Shown here: in pieces, positions 22,600-34,330 of the stretch | How the letters are laid out: every line of letters begins with the position of its first letter | How positions within the stretch are numbered: the stretch's first letter is position 1 | Assembly (NCBI RefSeq): GCF_964275005.1 | Contig: NC_092694.1 | Location: forward strand, 37,149,542 to 37,213,541 | Origin: Diadema setosum | Lineage: Eukaryota > Echinodermata > Echinoidea > Diadematoida > Diadematidae | Direction: 5' to 3' | DNA: 64,000 bases | Made by a program: the position numbers and the translations under genes | The notes under the pieces: generated by a model | Seen by the model: only the letters and a program-made list of their open reading frames with translations | Told to the model about the DNA's origin: nothing | Databases searched by the model: none

Positions 22600-23250
22600 T
22601 TCGCCTACCACCCCAGTCAGGATCGTCTACGACGCAAAGGCAAGATTCCAAGGTCATTCTTTGAACGAGTACCTCGTGAAGGGTGAAGACCTTAATGCTG
22701 ATCTGTTCAACGTGGCTCTGCGTTTCAGAGAGAACGAAGTAGGCGTCATCGCTGATATCAGAAAAATGTTTCAGGCAATCAAGATCAGCCCGGAAGATGC
22801 AAGGTTCCATCGGTACGTCTTTCGAGAAAACCCGAAACAACCCATTCAAGTCTATGAACTCACCACTGTGACATTCGGAGACAGGCCTTCTCCAACGGCA
22901 GCAATTGTCACACTCAGGCACGTCATAAATCGACACGCACCCGATGATGAGCAACTGAAGAAAGTTGTCACCGATCAGTTTTATATGGACGATCTGAGTG
23001 AATCGGTCACCAATGTCGAGGAAGCCGTCAATATGAAAGCCAAGCTTGTAGAAACGCTTGCTAAGGGCAAGTTTGACATTCGCAAGTGGCAGTCGAACGT
23101 ACAGGAAGTGTGCGACTCTGAGGAGGACACTCAGACCGCATCTGTGTTAGGAACAAAATGGAACCTCTCGACTGACACACTTAGTGTAAAAGAAGTCAAG
23201 CCCATGGAAGATGCTCTCCTAACCAAACGCAAGTTGTTGGCTCACACGGC
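22600..23250 (+). CDS. BEL/Pao reverse transcriptase region (fossil element part)
   Basis: RT motifs are present in order: RIVYDAKARFQGHSLNEYL, ADIRKMFQAIKISPEDARFH, and the catalytic box FYMDDL near 22983-22994. The following region is of the Pao/Peptidase_A17 type. In the family this copies the RNA into DNA. Boundaries are approximate. Confidence 0.9.
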
Positions 23251-23479
23251 ATCATACTATGATGTGTTTGGTATGCTTTCTGGATTGTTGATCCGGCCGA
23301 AGATTCTACTCCAGCAACTGTGGCAGCTAAATGTCGACTGGGACACGCCACTCAACGACAGACCTGAGCTCTGTCGAATCGTCAGGGAGATCAAGGTGGA
23401 TTTGGAAGCAGCATCTACCATAGAGATCCCACGATGTCTCATTCCTGACACATTGCGAGGGAAAAGGCCATTGCCAGAG

Positions 23480-23930
23480 GTTTCTCTACACGGAGCCAGT
23501 GATGCGTCTGAAGATGCCATGGGCATTGGCGTCTGGTTGAGATGGTCAGAGACTGAACACACGGAAGTACAGTTGTCCTTCGTCGCTGCAAGAGCCCGAC
23601 TCACTCCATTCAAACAAACGAGTATGCCAAGGAAGGAGCTTCAGGCCATTCTCCTACTGTCAAGACTGATCGTTGCTCTGAAAGATGCCCTTCGTTTCAC
23701 CATCTCCTATTCGAAGATGTGGACGGATAGTTTGACTGTAGTAAGGTGGCTGCGGGGACAGTCCAAGTCCTTTCGCTCGTTTGTCGCATACAGAGTGGGC
23801 GAAATCACCTCAGAGTTCGACCCTCACCAGGACATTGCCTACGTGCCGACCGATCAGAATGTCATTGACGTCGTCTCTAGAGGCACCACCGCGGAAGGAA
23901 TGCTTGAGGTCATCAAGGGACCAACTTACC
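23480..23930 (+). CDS. BEL/Pao RNase H region (fossil element part)
   Basis: RNase H-like motifs are SDASEDAMGIGVWLRW (~23500), RKELQAILLLSRLIVALK (~23630) and WTDSLTVVRWLRGQ (~23720), followed by YVPTDQNVIDVVSRG. It degrades the RNA strand of hybrids in this family. Confidence 0.85.
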
Positions 23931-24269
23931 TGAAGCAACCACCTGAGTCCTGGCCAAAGACACCGCAGAACATCCAGGACGACACTTCGGATCCAGAGAA
24001 GAAGAAATTCCATGTACGAAATGCGAAGACACTAACGCTGAAAGTCAATGCAGTGGCTCACACTACCGCAATCGCTGATCCCACCAGCTTCTCGAATTGG
24101 CAAAGGCTGAAGATGGTCACAGCTCGAGTGTTATCCGTGAGAGATGTCCAAAGAAAGAATGGCACAAGAAGCTTACCCAGCAGATTTCGCAGTGGCCGTC
24201 TGCCAAACTCCTGAAAGAGGCCGAGTTGTACTGGATACGTCAAGCGCAGAAGGACATCAACTTTCAAGA

Positions 24270-25550
24270 TGCCAACATAATGCGCCTCGATCCGTTCTTC
24301 GACGAAGGAGAAAAAGTGTACCGCGTTGGAGGTCGCATTCGCCATGCTCCGATATCATACGACACTCGTCATCCCTATCTCCTCGCAAAGGAAAGCCACA
24401 TCAGTTTACTGATTGTCAGAGATGGACACTCCCTTGCTCTTCATGGAGGACAACTCAGGACTGCGGCGGAAGTGAGGAGAAGGTATTGGGTTGTCGGTGA
24501 CACGAGACTCTCCAAACGCGTGGTGAAGGAATGCATCGTGTGCCGTAGGCATAGAGGGAGACCAGTCGAACAGAAAATGGCGGACCTCCCAGAGTGTCGT
24601 GTGAAGCCCTTCTCACCGCCATTTCAGACAACGCTCGTGGATTATCTCGGGCCGATAAACGTGAAGGTAAGCCGCAACATCACTGCCAAGGGTTACTGTG
24701 CTGTGTTCACATGTGCGGCTACCAGGGCTGTTCATCTCACTTGTGTCCAAGACCTTTCGACACAAGCTTTCCTGCAGGCCCTGGATCGCTTCATCAGCAT
24801 CAGGGGTGCACCGGCCACCATCACCAGTGATAACGGGACCTGCTTCCGTGGTGCTTACAACACGATCAACACGCTCAACCTACGACTGGACCAGACAGAA
24901 CTGAGGGAACACTGTAGTAGCTTCAAGGTGCAGTGGAAATTTGGGCCTCCTGGTGGACCCCACCATCAGGGTGCTGTCGAACGCATGGTGCAAGAGGTCA
25001 AGAAAGCCATGAAGCATCTCGTGAAAGCTGATCGTTTGCCCTTCCCTGAATGGGAAACAGTCTTTAGCCAGATTTCAGGGTTGATCAACAGTCGACCGAT
25101 TACAGCTGTGTCATCTTCACCTCTCGATCATCCCCCTCTTCCTCCGAATCATTTCCTCATTGGGAGAGGAGATCTCCCGAGCCCTGATGTTCCCTGTGCG
25201 CAGTATAATGGAGACTTCAGGAAGCGGAGAGAGCTGTGCAACGCAATGGTCGACAGGTTCTGGGCACGGTGGATGGACTGCATACAAAAGCTCTCACCGC
25301 GCTCGAAAAACCAACGTGCAGCAGAGAACCTACAAGCGGGTGATGTTGTGCTCGTCATCGGAGAAGACAAGAGGCGCGGCGTTTGGCGAATGGCTGAAAT
25401 CCTGCAGACCTTCCCTGGAGACGATGAGCTGGTTCGCGTCGTCGAGCTTCGTTACGCAGACAAGTCAGTCGCAAAGAGACCTGTGACCAAGCTGATTCTT
25501 CTCTTGAAGAGGACAGAGAGAGTAGACCTTCAAGGTGTAACTGAAGGACT
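24270..25550 (+). CDS. BEL/Pao integrase region with DUF5641-like tail (fossil element part)
   Basis: The H2C2 zinc region has its two histidines in HSLALHG (~24430) and its two cysteines in CIVCRRHRGRP (~24535). The core has DYLGPINV (~24640), SDNGTCFRG (~24826) and GAVERMVQEVKKAM (~24970), the D-D-E arrangement. The C-terminal part includes DVVLVIGEDKRRGVWRMAEI, as in DUF5641. It would join the element's DNA to the chromosome. Confidence 0.9.
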
Positions 25551-25899
25551 GAGTAAATAATCGCGTTTTTCCGAAGAAAGGATTCACTGTAGCCTTTGTT
25601 TTTTCATCGTCAGCTCAGATCATTTTGGGCTACTAAGTTCTTGAATTTGGTTATCAACTTGAACAAGCGATTTCTTGCCCTAATGGAGACGGTGAAACTT
25701 AAATTTGCTCTGTTTGGACTTTAGAAAGCATTCTATTTGAATGTTCGTTTGTTAACTGGTTTGAATTTCACCTTTGGATCTAGTTAATTAGGTCTCGACC
25801 TTAGAGCAGTTATCTGTTCGTTGTTGTGTAAATAATCGCATTATTGTACACGTGTTGAGTGTTTATAAAGTGACTTCCGTCACGTTCAAGGGGGCAGGA

Positions 25900-27276
25900 T
25901 GTCATGGAATGATACAATATAGTACGAGTCTCAAAATTAGGGTCTGAATTATAGACTGTTAGCAAAGAGTTCCGGTCAGTCGTTCCACAAGAGCAGCAGT
26001 TTGCTCAGCAGTTGGCCACAGCAGTTTGCTTACAGTTTGGGTTTCTTGGACAATGTGATGAAGTCCAACAATCCAAGGTATGTCATAAATCGTTTCTTTA
26101 TGATTTGTGCATCATTTAAGGAACAAACAAAGCTTCCATGGTCAGGGAGTTAAGACTATAAGAGGAAAAACCGTAAATGAGAAATAAGGTTATGTATGTT
26201 CAAGTTCAAGGTCAAGGTCATCGCCGTATACGCTGTACTACGTATTAGCGTCTTTTGTTCCGTGCATTGTTCAATTGCATTAACGTTCAGTGTAGCGTGC
26301 GTGGTGCATGGTCCGCGGTGTGGAAAGTGTTAATGAGAATACGTTGAACGTTTTGGACGGTCTTTGTAAAGACCTCTCCCTATCGGAGAACGGTCCGAAA
26401 TGATAGTATTGTGAATGTGAATCCGTGGAGTTTCAAACGGATTTTCTGGTATTATGTATTGCTCACGTTAAAACGTAAAAGTTGGATTATATCCTTTCGC
26501 GTATGTATATCATTAAGGTATTTGTGTTAGGAACGCTCCACGCACGAAGTTCATGCACGCGGAGGGATATTAAAGTTGAAGTTATAGTGATATGTCTAGC
26601 TGTAGATTCTTTGATAGTCTCATTTAAGACCACAAGAAGGTTACTAGGGAGAATCTAATACTCGTTGTTATTAATGCACAATTTGTGACAGGACGTCTTA
26701 TAGTGACATTGATGTGAGATGTGGCATTGAGCGTTTACAATCATAAGTTTCAAGACATATATTGATTGTGTTAAATAGGTTTATTAACCGACGATGATTT
26801 GTCTGACTTAGACAGGATATTGAAAGTTCATTATGTTTATCCTGCTTGTAGATTACACCAGATACATAACGGCAATACTCATGATTATAGATACACAGAC
26901 ACCCTCATGAGTTATTTAGAAAAGATATAAACGTTGTTAAAATATTCTGGCCTTAATTACGTTATCAGAAAAGAAAGAAAATATTCATTATCGTCTTACT
27001 TTTTCTGTGTAGAGTTGAAATAGAGCATACTGATTTGTATGGCGTGTTATATGGATAATTTTCTTCTTGTTTGTATCTTACAGGAACCACTCATTCCAAC
27101 ACAGTTGTTGAATATATCACACTAGCAAGCGCAAGTTTGCAGTATGCACAGTTACATATCGCTGATAATGCTGTGTAACAGAATAAAGAACCCACATCAC
27201 GTTAAACCGAGGATTTCTTTGTTCTTTTATTGCAACAACGTGTCCATCTGAAGAGATTGCATACGAATCCATCACA
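25900..27276 (+). repeat. 3' LTR of the BEL/Pao element
   Basis: It has the same length as the 5' LTR and differs at about ten positions. It starts TGTCATGGAATG and ends CCATCACA, with AATAAA at 27182-27187. The target copy CAATA follows at 27277-27281. Confidence 0.95.
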
Positions 27277-27281
27277 CAATA

Positions 27282-28190
27282 GATACAATAGATAATTGAA
27301 AAAAAAAAAGTGTGCATGTATTTTCCAAAGATGACCTTTTTTGTGTGTGTCATTTTGAATCTTTCGCACAAGTTTTGCCTGCAGTATCATCTTTTGAATA
27401 TTATCATTCTGTAAACCCAAAATTCTGGTGTTATGAAAATATAAAATGTGATTCCTATACATGTACCTATCCCAAACAGTATATCAAAGGTCTCTTACAT
27501 TTCTTTACATTGTATGAAAAATGGCCTCATGTGATGACCTTGAGAAATTTCAACCATAACAAATAGCAAAGTTGGACTTGCTTTCCTTTTGTGGCAAATA
27601 TGAAAATGATTTGTACATCATGAAGACATGTATAGGTCCACGAGGGATAAGAATTATCAAGAAAAATTGTGATTTTAGCATATCTCCTATGTATTTCTTT
27701 ACAGTGTGGTGAATAGCGCCCTCAGGGTGACCTTGAGAACGTACAAATGTAGGGTCATGTAGAGTTTAAGTTGTTCTACCACGTGCCAAATATGACGATG
27801 ATACATCAAATAATGAAGAAGGGTAAAAATAGCTTGGGCTTTATATGGTCAATACAATACTGTAACTTCATTTAATGTGCAGGCCTATATAGCTAAGGTT
27901 GAAAGAAAGAGCTAGAAATTTTATCGAACTTGAATCCGAAAGAGAAAGTTCTAATGGAATTGAACTGATTCCACGTTTACGATTTCTACCCCCTCCCGGT
28001 CCTTAAACATAGGCCTACAGTTGTACACGTAGGTTGTATTATAGCAAACTAGAACTGTCAGTGAAGGTGATTAATACCCCCGCTCCCGTAGCCCAGACTG
28101 ATATGAAAAAGAATTAAGCAAGGGTTTGATAAAAGGTTCTGTGTGTGGGGGTGGGGGTGTGAAGGTGTGTGAATGTGTACAGTACTTCTT
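27282..28190. other. Spacer with weak two-fold repeat
   Basis: Two stretches (about 27500-27660 and 27700-27830) share CTT-GAGAA, GTGxCAAATATGA and GATGATxxATCA patterns at a spacing of about 220 bp. No exon is recognised. Confidence 0.4.
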
Positions 28191-28800
28191 TGAGTACCTT
28201 GTAAAATTGATTGCTTTACGATTGTGGAAGAAGTTCACTCCACAAGATTTTCAAGAAAATATATCGTTACCCTGGCAACATCTTGTCGGGTACGGACACA
28301 AAGAGTGTCTTGCATAACTACACTAAAATAGATCATTATACACACCAAATTTGAAATAAATTGCTTTGATAATGTAGAAGTAGTTCGCTTCACAATGTTT
28401 TTTTTGGAAAATTGTTGTTACGATGGCAACACGTTCTCCGACAAACTCAAAGTAATGTCTTGCACATCTACGCCTCAATGTCATCATGTACACCAAATTT
28501 TAGTTCAATTGCTCCAAAATTGTGGAAATAGTTCGCTCCACAAGATTTTCAAGAAAATATGCTGTTACCATAGCAACGCCTTGTCGGGTACAAACAAAAA
28601 TGAGGCTTACATAACTAAACCTATATATCATTATACATGCCAAATTTGAAGTAAATTGCATATTAAATACTGTGGAAGTAGTTCACCCCACAACGTTTTG
28701 CACATCCACATCTCAGTGTCGTCATGCAGCACAAGTTTCATTAAAATTGCTTCAAAATTGTAGAAGAGTTGCAAGATTTGCAACGCACCGCTCGACCGCC
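28190..28800 (+). repeat. Tandem repeat, ~150-bp unit x4, with X-box-like motif
   Basis: Units share TTGTGGAAGTAGTTCRCTCCACAA, TTTTCAAGAAAATAT and GTTACCxTRGCAAC (written in part). The last motif occurs at 28266, 28417 and 28564. The array ends with a CCGACCGACCGACCGACC run at about 28805-28825. Confidence 0.8.
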
Positions 28801-28884
28801 CTTCTGACCGACCGACCGACCGACCACGCGCTGATTCATAGTTATATACCCTCTTATGCCACAATTCCTGTATGCGGGGTATGA

Positions 28885-29499
28885 AAGCCATGCAAAATAT
28901 CCAAAGACTGCATATCTCCACTGTTCCTTTTTTTATGTCCAAGCCAACCATTTTAATCCGACAAACACACAACAAAAAGAAAAAAAAAAGCAACTTCAGA
29001 AGAATCGGTTCAAACACTAGACACAGGGAAATCAGGGTTTAAAAGAATACAAACAAAAAACCCCACGCCCCCCCCCCCCCAAAAAAAAAAAACAGCGCCC
29101 ACTTGACCATACTATGCCTATTCAACCCCCATGCCAACCCTTAAAAAGCATAATCTTTACTACACATCACTTAACCGGTGTTTATCAAACCACAGCAAGG
29201 AAAACGCTGAAAGACGTAACAACACAATAGAACGAGATATGAAACTCGTCACACTGAAGACGACTTAGGTGATACGCTTGGGGTCATCAGATGTCGGTCA
29301 TCCGTGATCGACAAAGAAAAGAATGTAATATAGCACCTTGAAGTTATAATGAGATACTTAGTTGAACTTTTTTGGGCCTACATTATTCAGATCACATTTG
29401 TTTTTTTTTTTTCTGTCACACAAACTAAGTGGAAATTCTGTGCGTGTGCGACTAAGTCGATTTACGGACTTTTTGAGTACGTACAGTGCATAAACTTAG
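28885..29499. other. Spacer with homopolymer runs
   Basis: It contains C10 followed by A12 at about 29068-29091, and T12 at 29400. No gene is recognised. Confidence 0.4.
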
Positions 29500-30813
29500 A
29501 CCCCGTTTACGGTGCGGGGCTGGGCCGAGCCGCGGCCGAGGAGCCCCGCAATTTAGTCCGTTTACACTGCCGGGCTCGGCCGCGCTTTTGATTCAAACCT
29601 TTCAATATTTTGTCGTAGTGGCGCTCTACTTGTAAACAAACGCAATTTGGTATTGTCTGGTTTTCAGATCCTTTGCCAACTGAATTCCGTGGAGACGAAG
29701 TCGCCGTTCGGGCAAAGGCCTTTGCCGAAGGAGAAAATCCTTTGCAGGACAAAACCACCTTAAACTATACTAGTTTTCGACGTTGAAGTGGTTAATATCC
29801 TGAATAGCGAAATAGTACAGGCGAGGGTTTGGAAGCCAGACTAAAATTGGCCGCGCATTTCGCCCAGTTTGCGTTTACACTGAGAAAAAAGGCCGGGCGC
29901 GACCGCGGCTCGGCCGCGGCCGAGACCACCTCCAGAGCGTGGCCTAATGCGAGGCCAATTTTGGCCCCGCATTTGGCCTTTTGCGCGTTTACACCGAAAT
30001 GAAGGGATATAGAGCAAGTGAGTCTGTTTACATGAGAATGTGATTTATCCTGGACGAAAGTGATACCTCAATTAAAGAGAAAAGGGCAAAAGAAAAACGG
30101 GCCAAACGTACGGCTATAGCGAAAGAGACATCACCTTTAACCATGTAACTATAGGTCTCCTCCAACTAAGAGTACACTTTGAACGTAAGCTTATACGTGA
30201 ATGATAATTTATGACGATCTCACGTGATCGGCACACATTCAAAGGGGACAGTAAAAGTGCATGACATGTTTCAACATTAATTTCAAAAATGCAAGAACAC
30301 CCTCGTTTCCCTTTCCGCAACATATGCCGGTATACACCTGTTTAGATAGATAAGAAAATAAAATGATGTGGACTCTCAGATCAACCAACTAGAGTAATAC
30401 CCAGGTGTGAAATGTAGTTTACAAGAAAATATTTCACAAAATGGTCAATGTTGCAGAACACACTTGCTAAACATGATATGGAAGGGGAGTAGTCATCTGC
30501 AAAGGTGCTGATTTTAATAGTACAAATTCACAGAAAATGATATTATAGTCTATTGAGGTAGCTTTAAGAATTCGGAAAAAGAAGATGCATCAATGAAGAT
30601 AGCTATTCTATTTCATGAAAAATGTACCGTGTTGAGGAGAGTAATTGTACCAAAAAATTGGCGTAATCAAAATTCTAAAAGGCCCAAAACGACTTCCTAA
30701 TGGGAAATCTCGAAGATTTGATACTTTGAGTAACAATATCCATTGATTTCCGATCGATTTTCCGAAATGAAGGTGGGCTCGGCGCGGCCGAGCCTCGCAC
30801 TGTAAACGGGGTC
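29500..30813. mobile_element. GC-ended TIR element with GTTTACAC and CCGCGGCCGAG words
   Basis: The left end is GACCCCGTTTACGGTGCGGG (29500); the right end is CTGTAAACGGGGTC (30800-30813), its inverted form. The left 500 bp repeats GTTTACAC at 29563, 29871 and 29987 together with GGCCGCGGCCGAG-type words. The right end repeats GGCTCGGCGCGGCCGAGCC. The middle is AT-rich and contains a 405-bp segment (30249-30653) found again at 37144. No transposase is visible and flanking duplications are unclear. Confidence 0.55.
30249..30653 (+). repeat. 405-bp dispersed repeat, copy 1
   Basis: It begins CAGTAAAAGTGCATGACATG and ends AATTGTACCAA. Copy 2 is at 37144-37548, the same length with about three differences. 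Flanks differ on both sides, so the ends are sharp. Confidence 0.9.
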
Positions 30814-31321
30814 CGATCGATTTTGACCTGTAACAAAGGAATGCACTGGCGTCAAAGTTGAAATTCCACGCGCGCGTCTTTCTGCAAATATAGTGAAAAA
30901 ACATGTCTTTGTGTATTTCGCCATAGCTCTTTAAATCGTCCGTTGACTCTATATTTCTATTGCATATTACAAAAGCATATGAATTGGAAATAACGTTTCA
31001 AGTACCAATATTGCCAGGAAAACTCGATGACGTCATCATATCATCATCTGAAATCAAAAAAGTGGAATTAATTTTTTTGAGGTACTGTTTCTGACATTCA
31101 TTTGCTCGTATCTCTATTATTTAAGTTTAATATTACCCCAAATTCAGATATGTTTCGCTTTGAACATTTGCCTTTCAAGTCCATGGAGCAAAATCAGCTG
31201 AGATAAAGGTGCTTAAACGTTGTCAAGTTAATGCATGGTTTAAAAAAAAAATCACCTTCCATAGACACAACACGTCAACTTGTCTGATTTTGAGTCTTTA
31301 CCTTTAATCACAATTTGAAGT

Positions 31322-31425
31322 ATGATGGTAAGTCTTCTCGAACTAAGATTGTGGAACGTAAGCTTCTACGTGAAAGATGAATCATGACGATCACCCGTGA
31401 CTGACACATCTTCAAAGGGATCAGT
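31322..31425 (+). repeat. Diverged repeat shared with 30140-30250
   Basis: Both stretches read CTCGAACTAAGA/CTCCAACTAAGA, GAACGTAAGCTT-TACGTGAA, ATGACGATC-C-CGTGA and TTCAAAGGG-CAGT. Identity is roughly 75-80%. In both cases the match stops where different sequence takes over. Confidence 0.65.
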
Positions 31426-31504
31426 TATTAGAAGTGGAAGCCCTCGTGCCAAGATAATATTGTCTCAGCAATTCCAAAGCAATGATACCCTTACATTTAG
31501 GTAT

Positions 31505-32566
31505 ACCATTTTAGATTGGGATATTCTTCTTGAAAAGCTTAGAAACATTGGGATTAGCGGTAAAGCATTGCTATGGATGGAAAGCTACTTAACGGGTAGA
31601 CTATGTAGGACACTTGTCAACTCGGAACTTTCTACCGAATCGAACATTACTTGTGGAGTCCCGCAAGGCTCAATACTAGGGCCTTTGTTTTTTATTATCT
31701 ATATAAATGATTTAGTAGATTGTGTTAAATCATGCCAGGTCCAGTTGTACGCTGATGACACTGTTCTTTATATCTCACACTCATCGTCCGAAAAAATTGA
31801 GGCAGCTCTTAATTCTGATCTTGAGAATGTAAACAACTGGATGAGCAAAATCAAGCTAACTGTCAATTGTAAGAAAACAGAATGCATGCTGATTGGAAGC
31901 AAACTTATGCTAGCTAAACAAAATGTATTAAATGTAGTCTTAAATGAATCTTCACTAAGCCAAGTACGGAAGTTTAAATACTTAGGTTTGATTTGTGATG
32001 AAACCTTGAGCTGGAATCACCACATTGAAACTTTACTTCAGGAAGCTGGTAAAATGGTAGGATTTCTTGGACGATTAAGACGTTCCTTGAATGAATCGGT
32101 GGTGAACTCAGTATATAAAGCCCTTATTCTACCATATTTTGACTATGGTGACATAATTTATGGCTCAGCTTATAATAAATATGTTGACAAACTTCAAAAA
32201 TTACAAAATAGAGCGGCTCGTACTATACTCAGAGTAAAGCCAGAATCATCTGTATCTACCGCTGAAATGCATAATGCACTGGGCTGGAAATTCCTCGATG
32301 AGAGAAGACATCATCATTCTGTTATATTTATGTACAAAGTTAATCACGAGCAAACTCCCTCGTATTTACGTAGTGAATTCGATCTTGCTCCCCAACATTA
32401 TTCTTCCCGACTAGGCGAAAAACTGCTTCTACCGAAACCACGAACAGAATCTCTAAAGAAGTCATTTAAATACCGAGGTGCGAAGGCGTACAACGCCTTA
32501 CCTTCTAATACAAAATCTTCTGCTTCAATTGATGTTTTCAAATCCAAAATAGCACCAAATCCATAA
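31505..32566 (+). CDS. LINE reverse transcriptase, C-terminal two-thirds
   Basis: After about 35 residues of unrelated sequence, the frame reads LDWDILLEKLRNIGISGKAL, then GVPQGSILGPLFFIIYINDL and YADDTVLYISH (catalytic YADD), then LTVNCKKTECMLIG, KFKYLGLICDETLSWNHHI, and the PYFDYGDIIYG and LQKLQNRAARTI motifs of the jockey/CR1 group. It stops at 32566. No frameshift is seen within this part, so the truncation is old only with respect to its 5' end. The enzyme would prime reverse transcription at a nicked target. It cannot act alone, since the endonuclease part is absent. Clade assignment between jockey and CR1 is uncertain. Confidence 0.85.
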   Translation, partial: TILDWDILLEKLRNIGISGKALLWMESYLTGRLCRTLVNSELSTESNITCGVPQGSILGPLFFIIYINDLVDCVKSCQVQLYADDTVLYISHSSSEKIEAALNSDLENVNNWMSKIKLTVNCKKTECMLIGSKLMLAKQNVLNVVLNESSLSQVRKFKYLGLICDETLSWNHHIETLLQEAGKMVGFLGRLRRSLNESVVNSVYKALILPYFDYGDIIYGSAYNKYVDKLQKLQNRAARTILRVKPESSVSTAEMHNALGWKFLDERRHHHSVIFMYKVNHEQTPSYLRSEFDLAPQHYSSRLGEKLLLPKPRTESLKKSFKYRGAKAYNALPSNTKSSASIDVFKSKIAPNP

Positions 32567-33680
32567 GAGTTGAATTTAAATTTATTTATGTGTTCTTGTT
32601 CGTTTGTTTGTGTTTTTTCTTTCAGCCCATGAGGTAAAATCTTTAAGTTATTCAATTACTGTGCAAATCTTGACCATAACCACTTTATTTTCCCACTCGC
32701 TAACAATTGTTATTCAACCCTCGTATTTGATTCTCTGATTGCGTTTTTATTGTTTTCAGATGTATATCATACTTGTTATTCAAGTTTCATTCAATTGTTT
32801 TCATGAAGATATCCTTTGATTTCGATGCGTTCTTACTGTTCCTGTATATTTTTATACTTGTTATTCAATCTCACTCAATTGTCTTTCTTGAAGTTTTATA
32901 ATATAATGTGTTGCAATCTATTTTGGTGTAGCATTTTTCTAAACTTGTTTCTTTTTATTTCAATGCTGCGATTGCATGCCCAGTATTAATTTCCAGTTGT
33001 TTTATTTATTCTTTGGACTTGCCCATGAATTTTTGTCATTTGTTTATGATTTTAACCCCATGTAAATGAGTATTTATGCAATCCGTATCAGTTAATAATA
33101 TTTTATTATTTTTTCTCACAACTCATGACATCTGAAATTCTGAATCAGCTCTCCAATCCATTCCATATTTTAAAATATTTTTTAAAAAACTGTTTACAAA
33201 TTGTACCTGTTTTTATCCAGTGAATTATTGTTCTTTAATGTCGATACCATTATTTAATATCTCCCTTTTAATTTTCCTTGAAATATTACTTGCCACGAAT
33301 TTCAGTTTTCTTATGTTGTCATAGATCAATTCATGCAGTTTGCACAAGTCTCCAGTTTCTTTTCAGTCGTTTACTACGTATTTCTATCTGAATTCATCAA
33401 AGTAACTATTCATAACAATCTTTTTTTTTCTTTCACTGCATAGATATGATTGAGGACCTTTATTTCCAAACACTCCAATTTATATTTAAACATATTTGAT
33501 TTGTTCATTGTTATATCTAACTGCCTTTAAGATTTTCCCATTATCCGTTGTTTTTTTTTTTCTTTCTCTCAATTTACTGTATGTGTTTCCACCTGCATGT
33601 TTGTATAAACCTTGGTTTCATTCTGTTCGTGTCCATTAAACTGTATATTGTATTCATTGTTTGTGGACCCCATGGAAGAA

Positions 33681-33705
33681 CAGCGTTGCCATGTTGGCAA
33701 CGCTG
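33681..33705 (+). other. Perfect hairpin in the LINE tail
   Basis: CAGCGTTGCCA, a three-base loop TGT, then TGGCAACGCTG: an 11-bp perfect stem close to the LINE 3' end. In several LINE groups a 3' stem-loop is the binding site of the reverse transcriptase, which I infer here. Confidence 0.7.
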
Positions 33706-33799
33706 AATATGGGCAATCCACCCGTTTTTATTGATTTTATACGGAAATGAATACCATACTACACCATGCTTTGTTAGGTAATCACAATTTAAAAGAAAT

Positions 33800-34330
33800 T
33801 ACGAAACGTTGTAACCCCCTGTGTATTTACAGATTGACATAAGTGATGTAATCAAGTTTCAATATACTTTTTTCTCTCTCTTTCAACTTTTAAAATATCT
33901 ATATTAACTGTCATTAAAAAGACATACGTGGCAAAGCAGAATCCAACATAGTTTACAAAGTTTCCTGTTCATTTGCAGGTTTATGTATCAAGTGATGTAC
34001 AAGTAATTGCTTGTTTCAACACCTCTTTTTTCTCTTTCTTTATTAAGTTTTCACATATCTCCGACAATAGTCAATAAAAAGACATGCATATCAGAGAAGA
34101 ATACAGTATATCTACATGGTTCCCTGTTTATTTACAGGTTCACGAAATATAATAATGGTGGATTTGTTTAATCAAGTTTCAACATCGCTTTTCCCTCTGC
34201 TCTGAAGTTTTAACATAATCTGTATCAACATGCAGTCTTACAAAAAGGCATACATAATCACGAAAGCAGAACCCAACATACAGTATATTTACATAAGCCT
34301 TCTGTGTATAACTTACAGGTTATACACATC
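33800..34330 (+). repeat. Tandem repeat, ~165-bp unit x3
   Basis: Units share TTTACAGRTT near the start, AATCAAGTTTCAACAT, CTTTTTTCTCTCT, AAAAAGACATACGT and GCAGAATCCAACATA, followed by ACATGGTTYCCTGT. Identity between units is about 70%. Confidence 0.7.

Larger units (their letters stand above)
18696..27276 (+). mobile_element. BEL/Pao LTR retrotransposon, nearly full-length, recently inserted
   Basis: Two 1377-bp direct LTRs (18696-20072, 25900-27276) flank 5.8 kb of coding sequence. A 5-bp target duplication CAATA lies at 18691-18695 and 27277-27281. The LTR pattern is TG...CA, with the 5' copy starting TA. A polypurine tract (AAGGGGGCAGGA) sits just before the 3' LTR. The order gag, protease, RT, RNase H, integrase with a C-terminal DUF5641-like part is the BEL/Pao order. 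LTRs differ at about ten of 1377 positions (0.7%), so insertion was recent. As a fossil it is near-whole, with about two interruptions in the coding part and no envelope gene. Confidence 0.95.
31490..33740 (+). mobile_element. 5'-truncated non-LTR retrotransposon (LINE), jockey/CR1-like
   Basis: The reverse transcriptase of a LINE is present from its middle onward, followed by a long AT-rich 3' untranslated region of about 1.1 kb. Near its end is TTTGTGGACCCCATGGAAGA followed by a perfect hairpin (33681-33705). The front (endonuclease and the first RT motifs) is missing, which is usual for LINE insertions. The left junction lies around 31430-31500. Confidence 0.8.

Noticed and set aside
20183-25560. 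A host gene domesticated from gag or integrase
   Set aside because: The frames lie between near-identical LTRs with target duplications, so this is an ordinary recent element.
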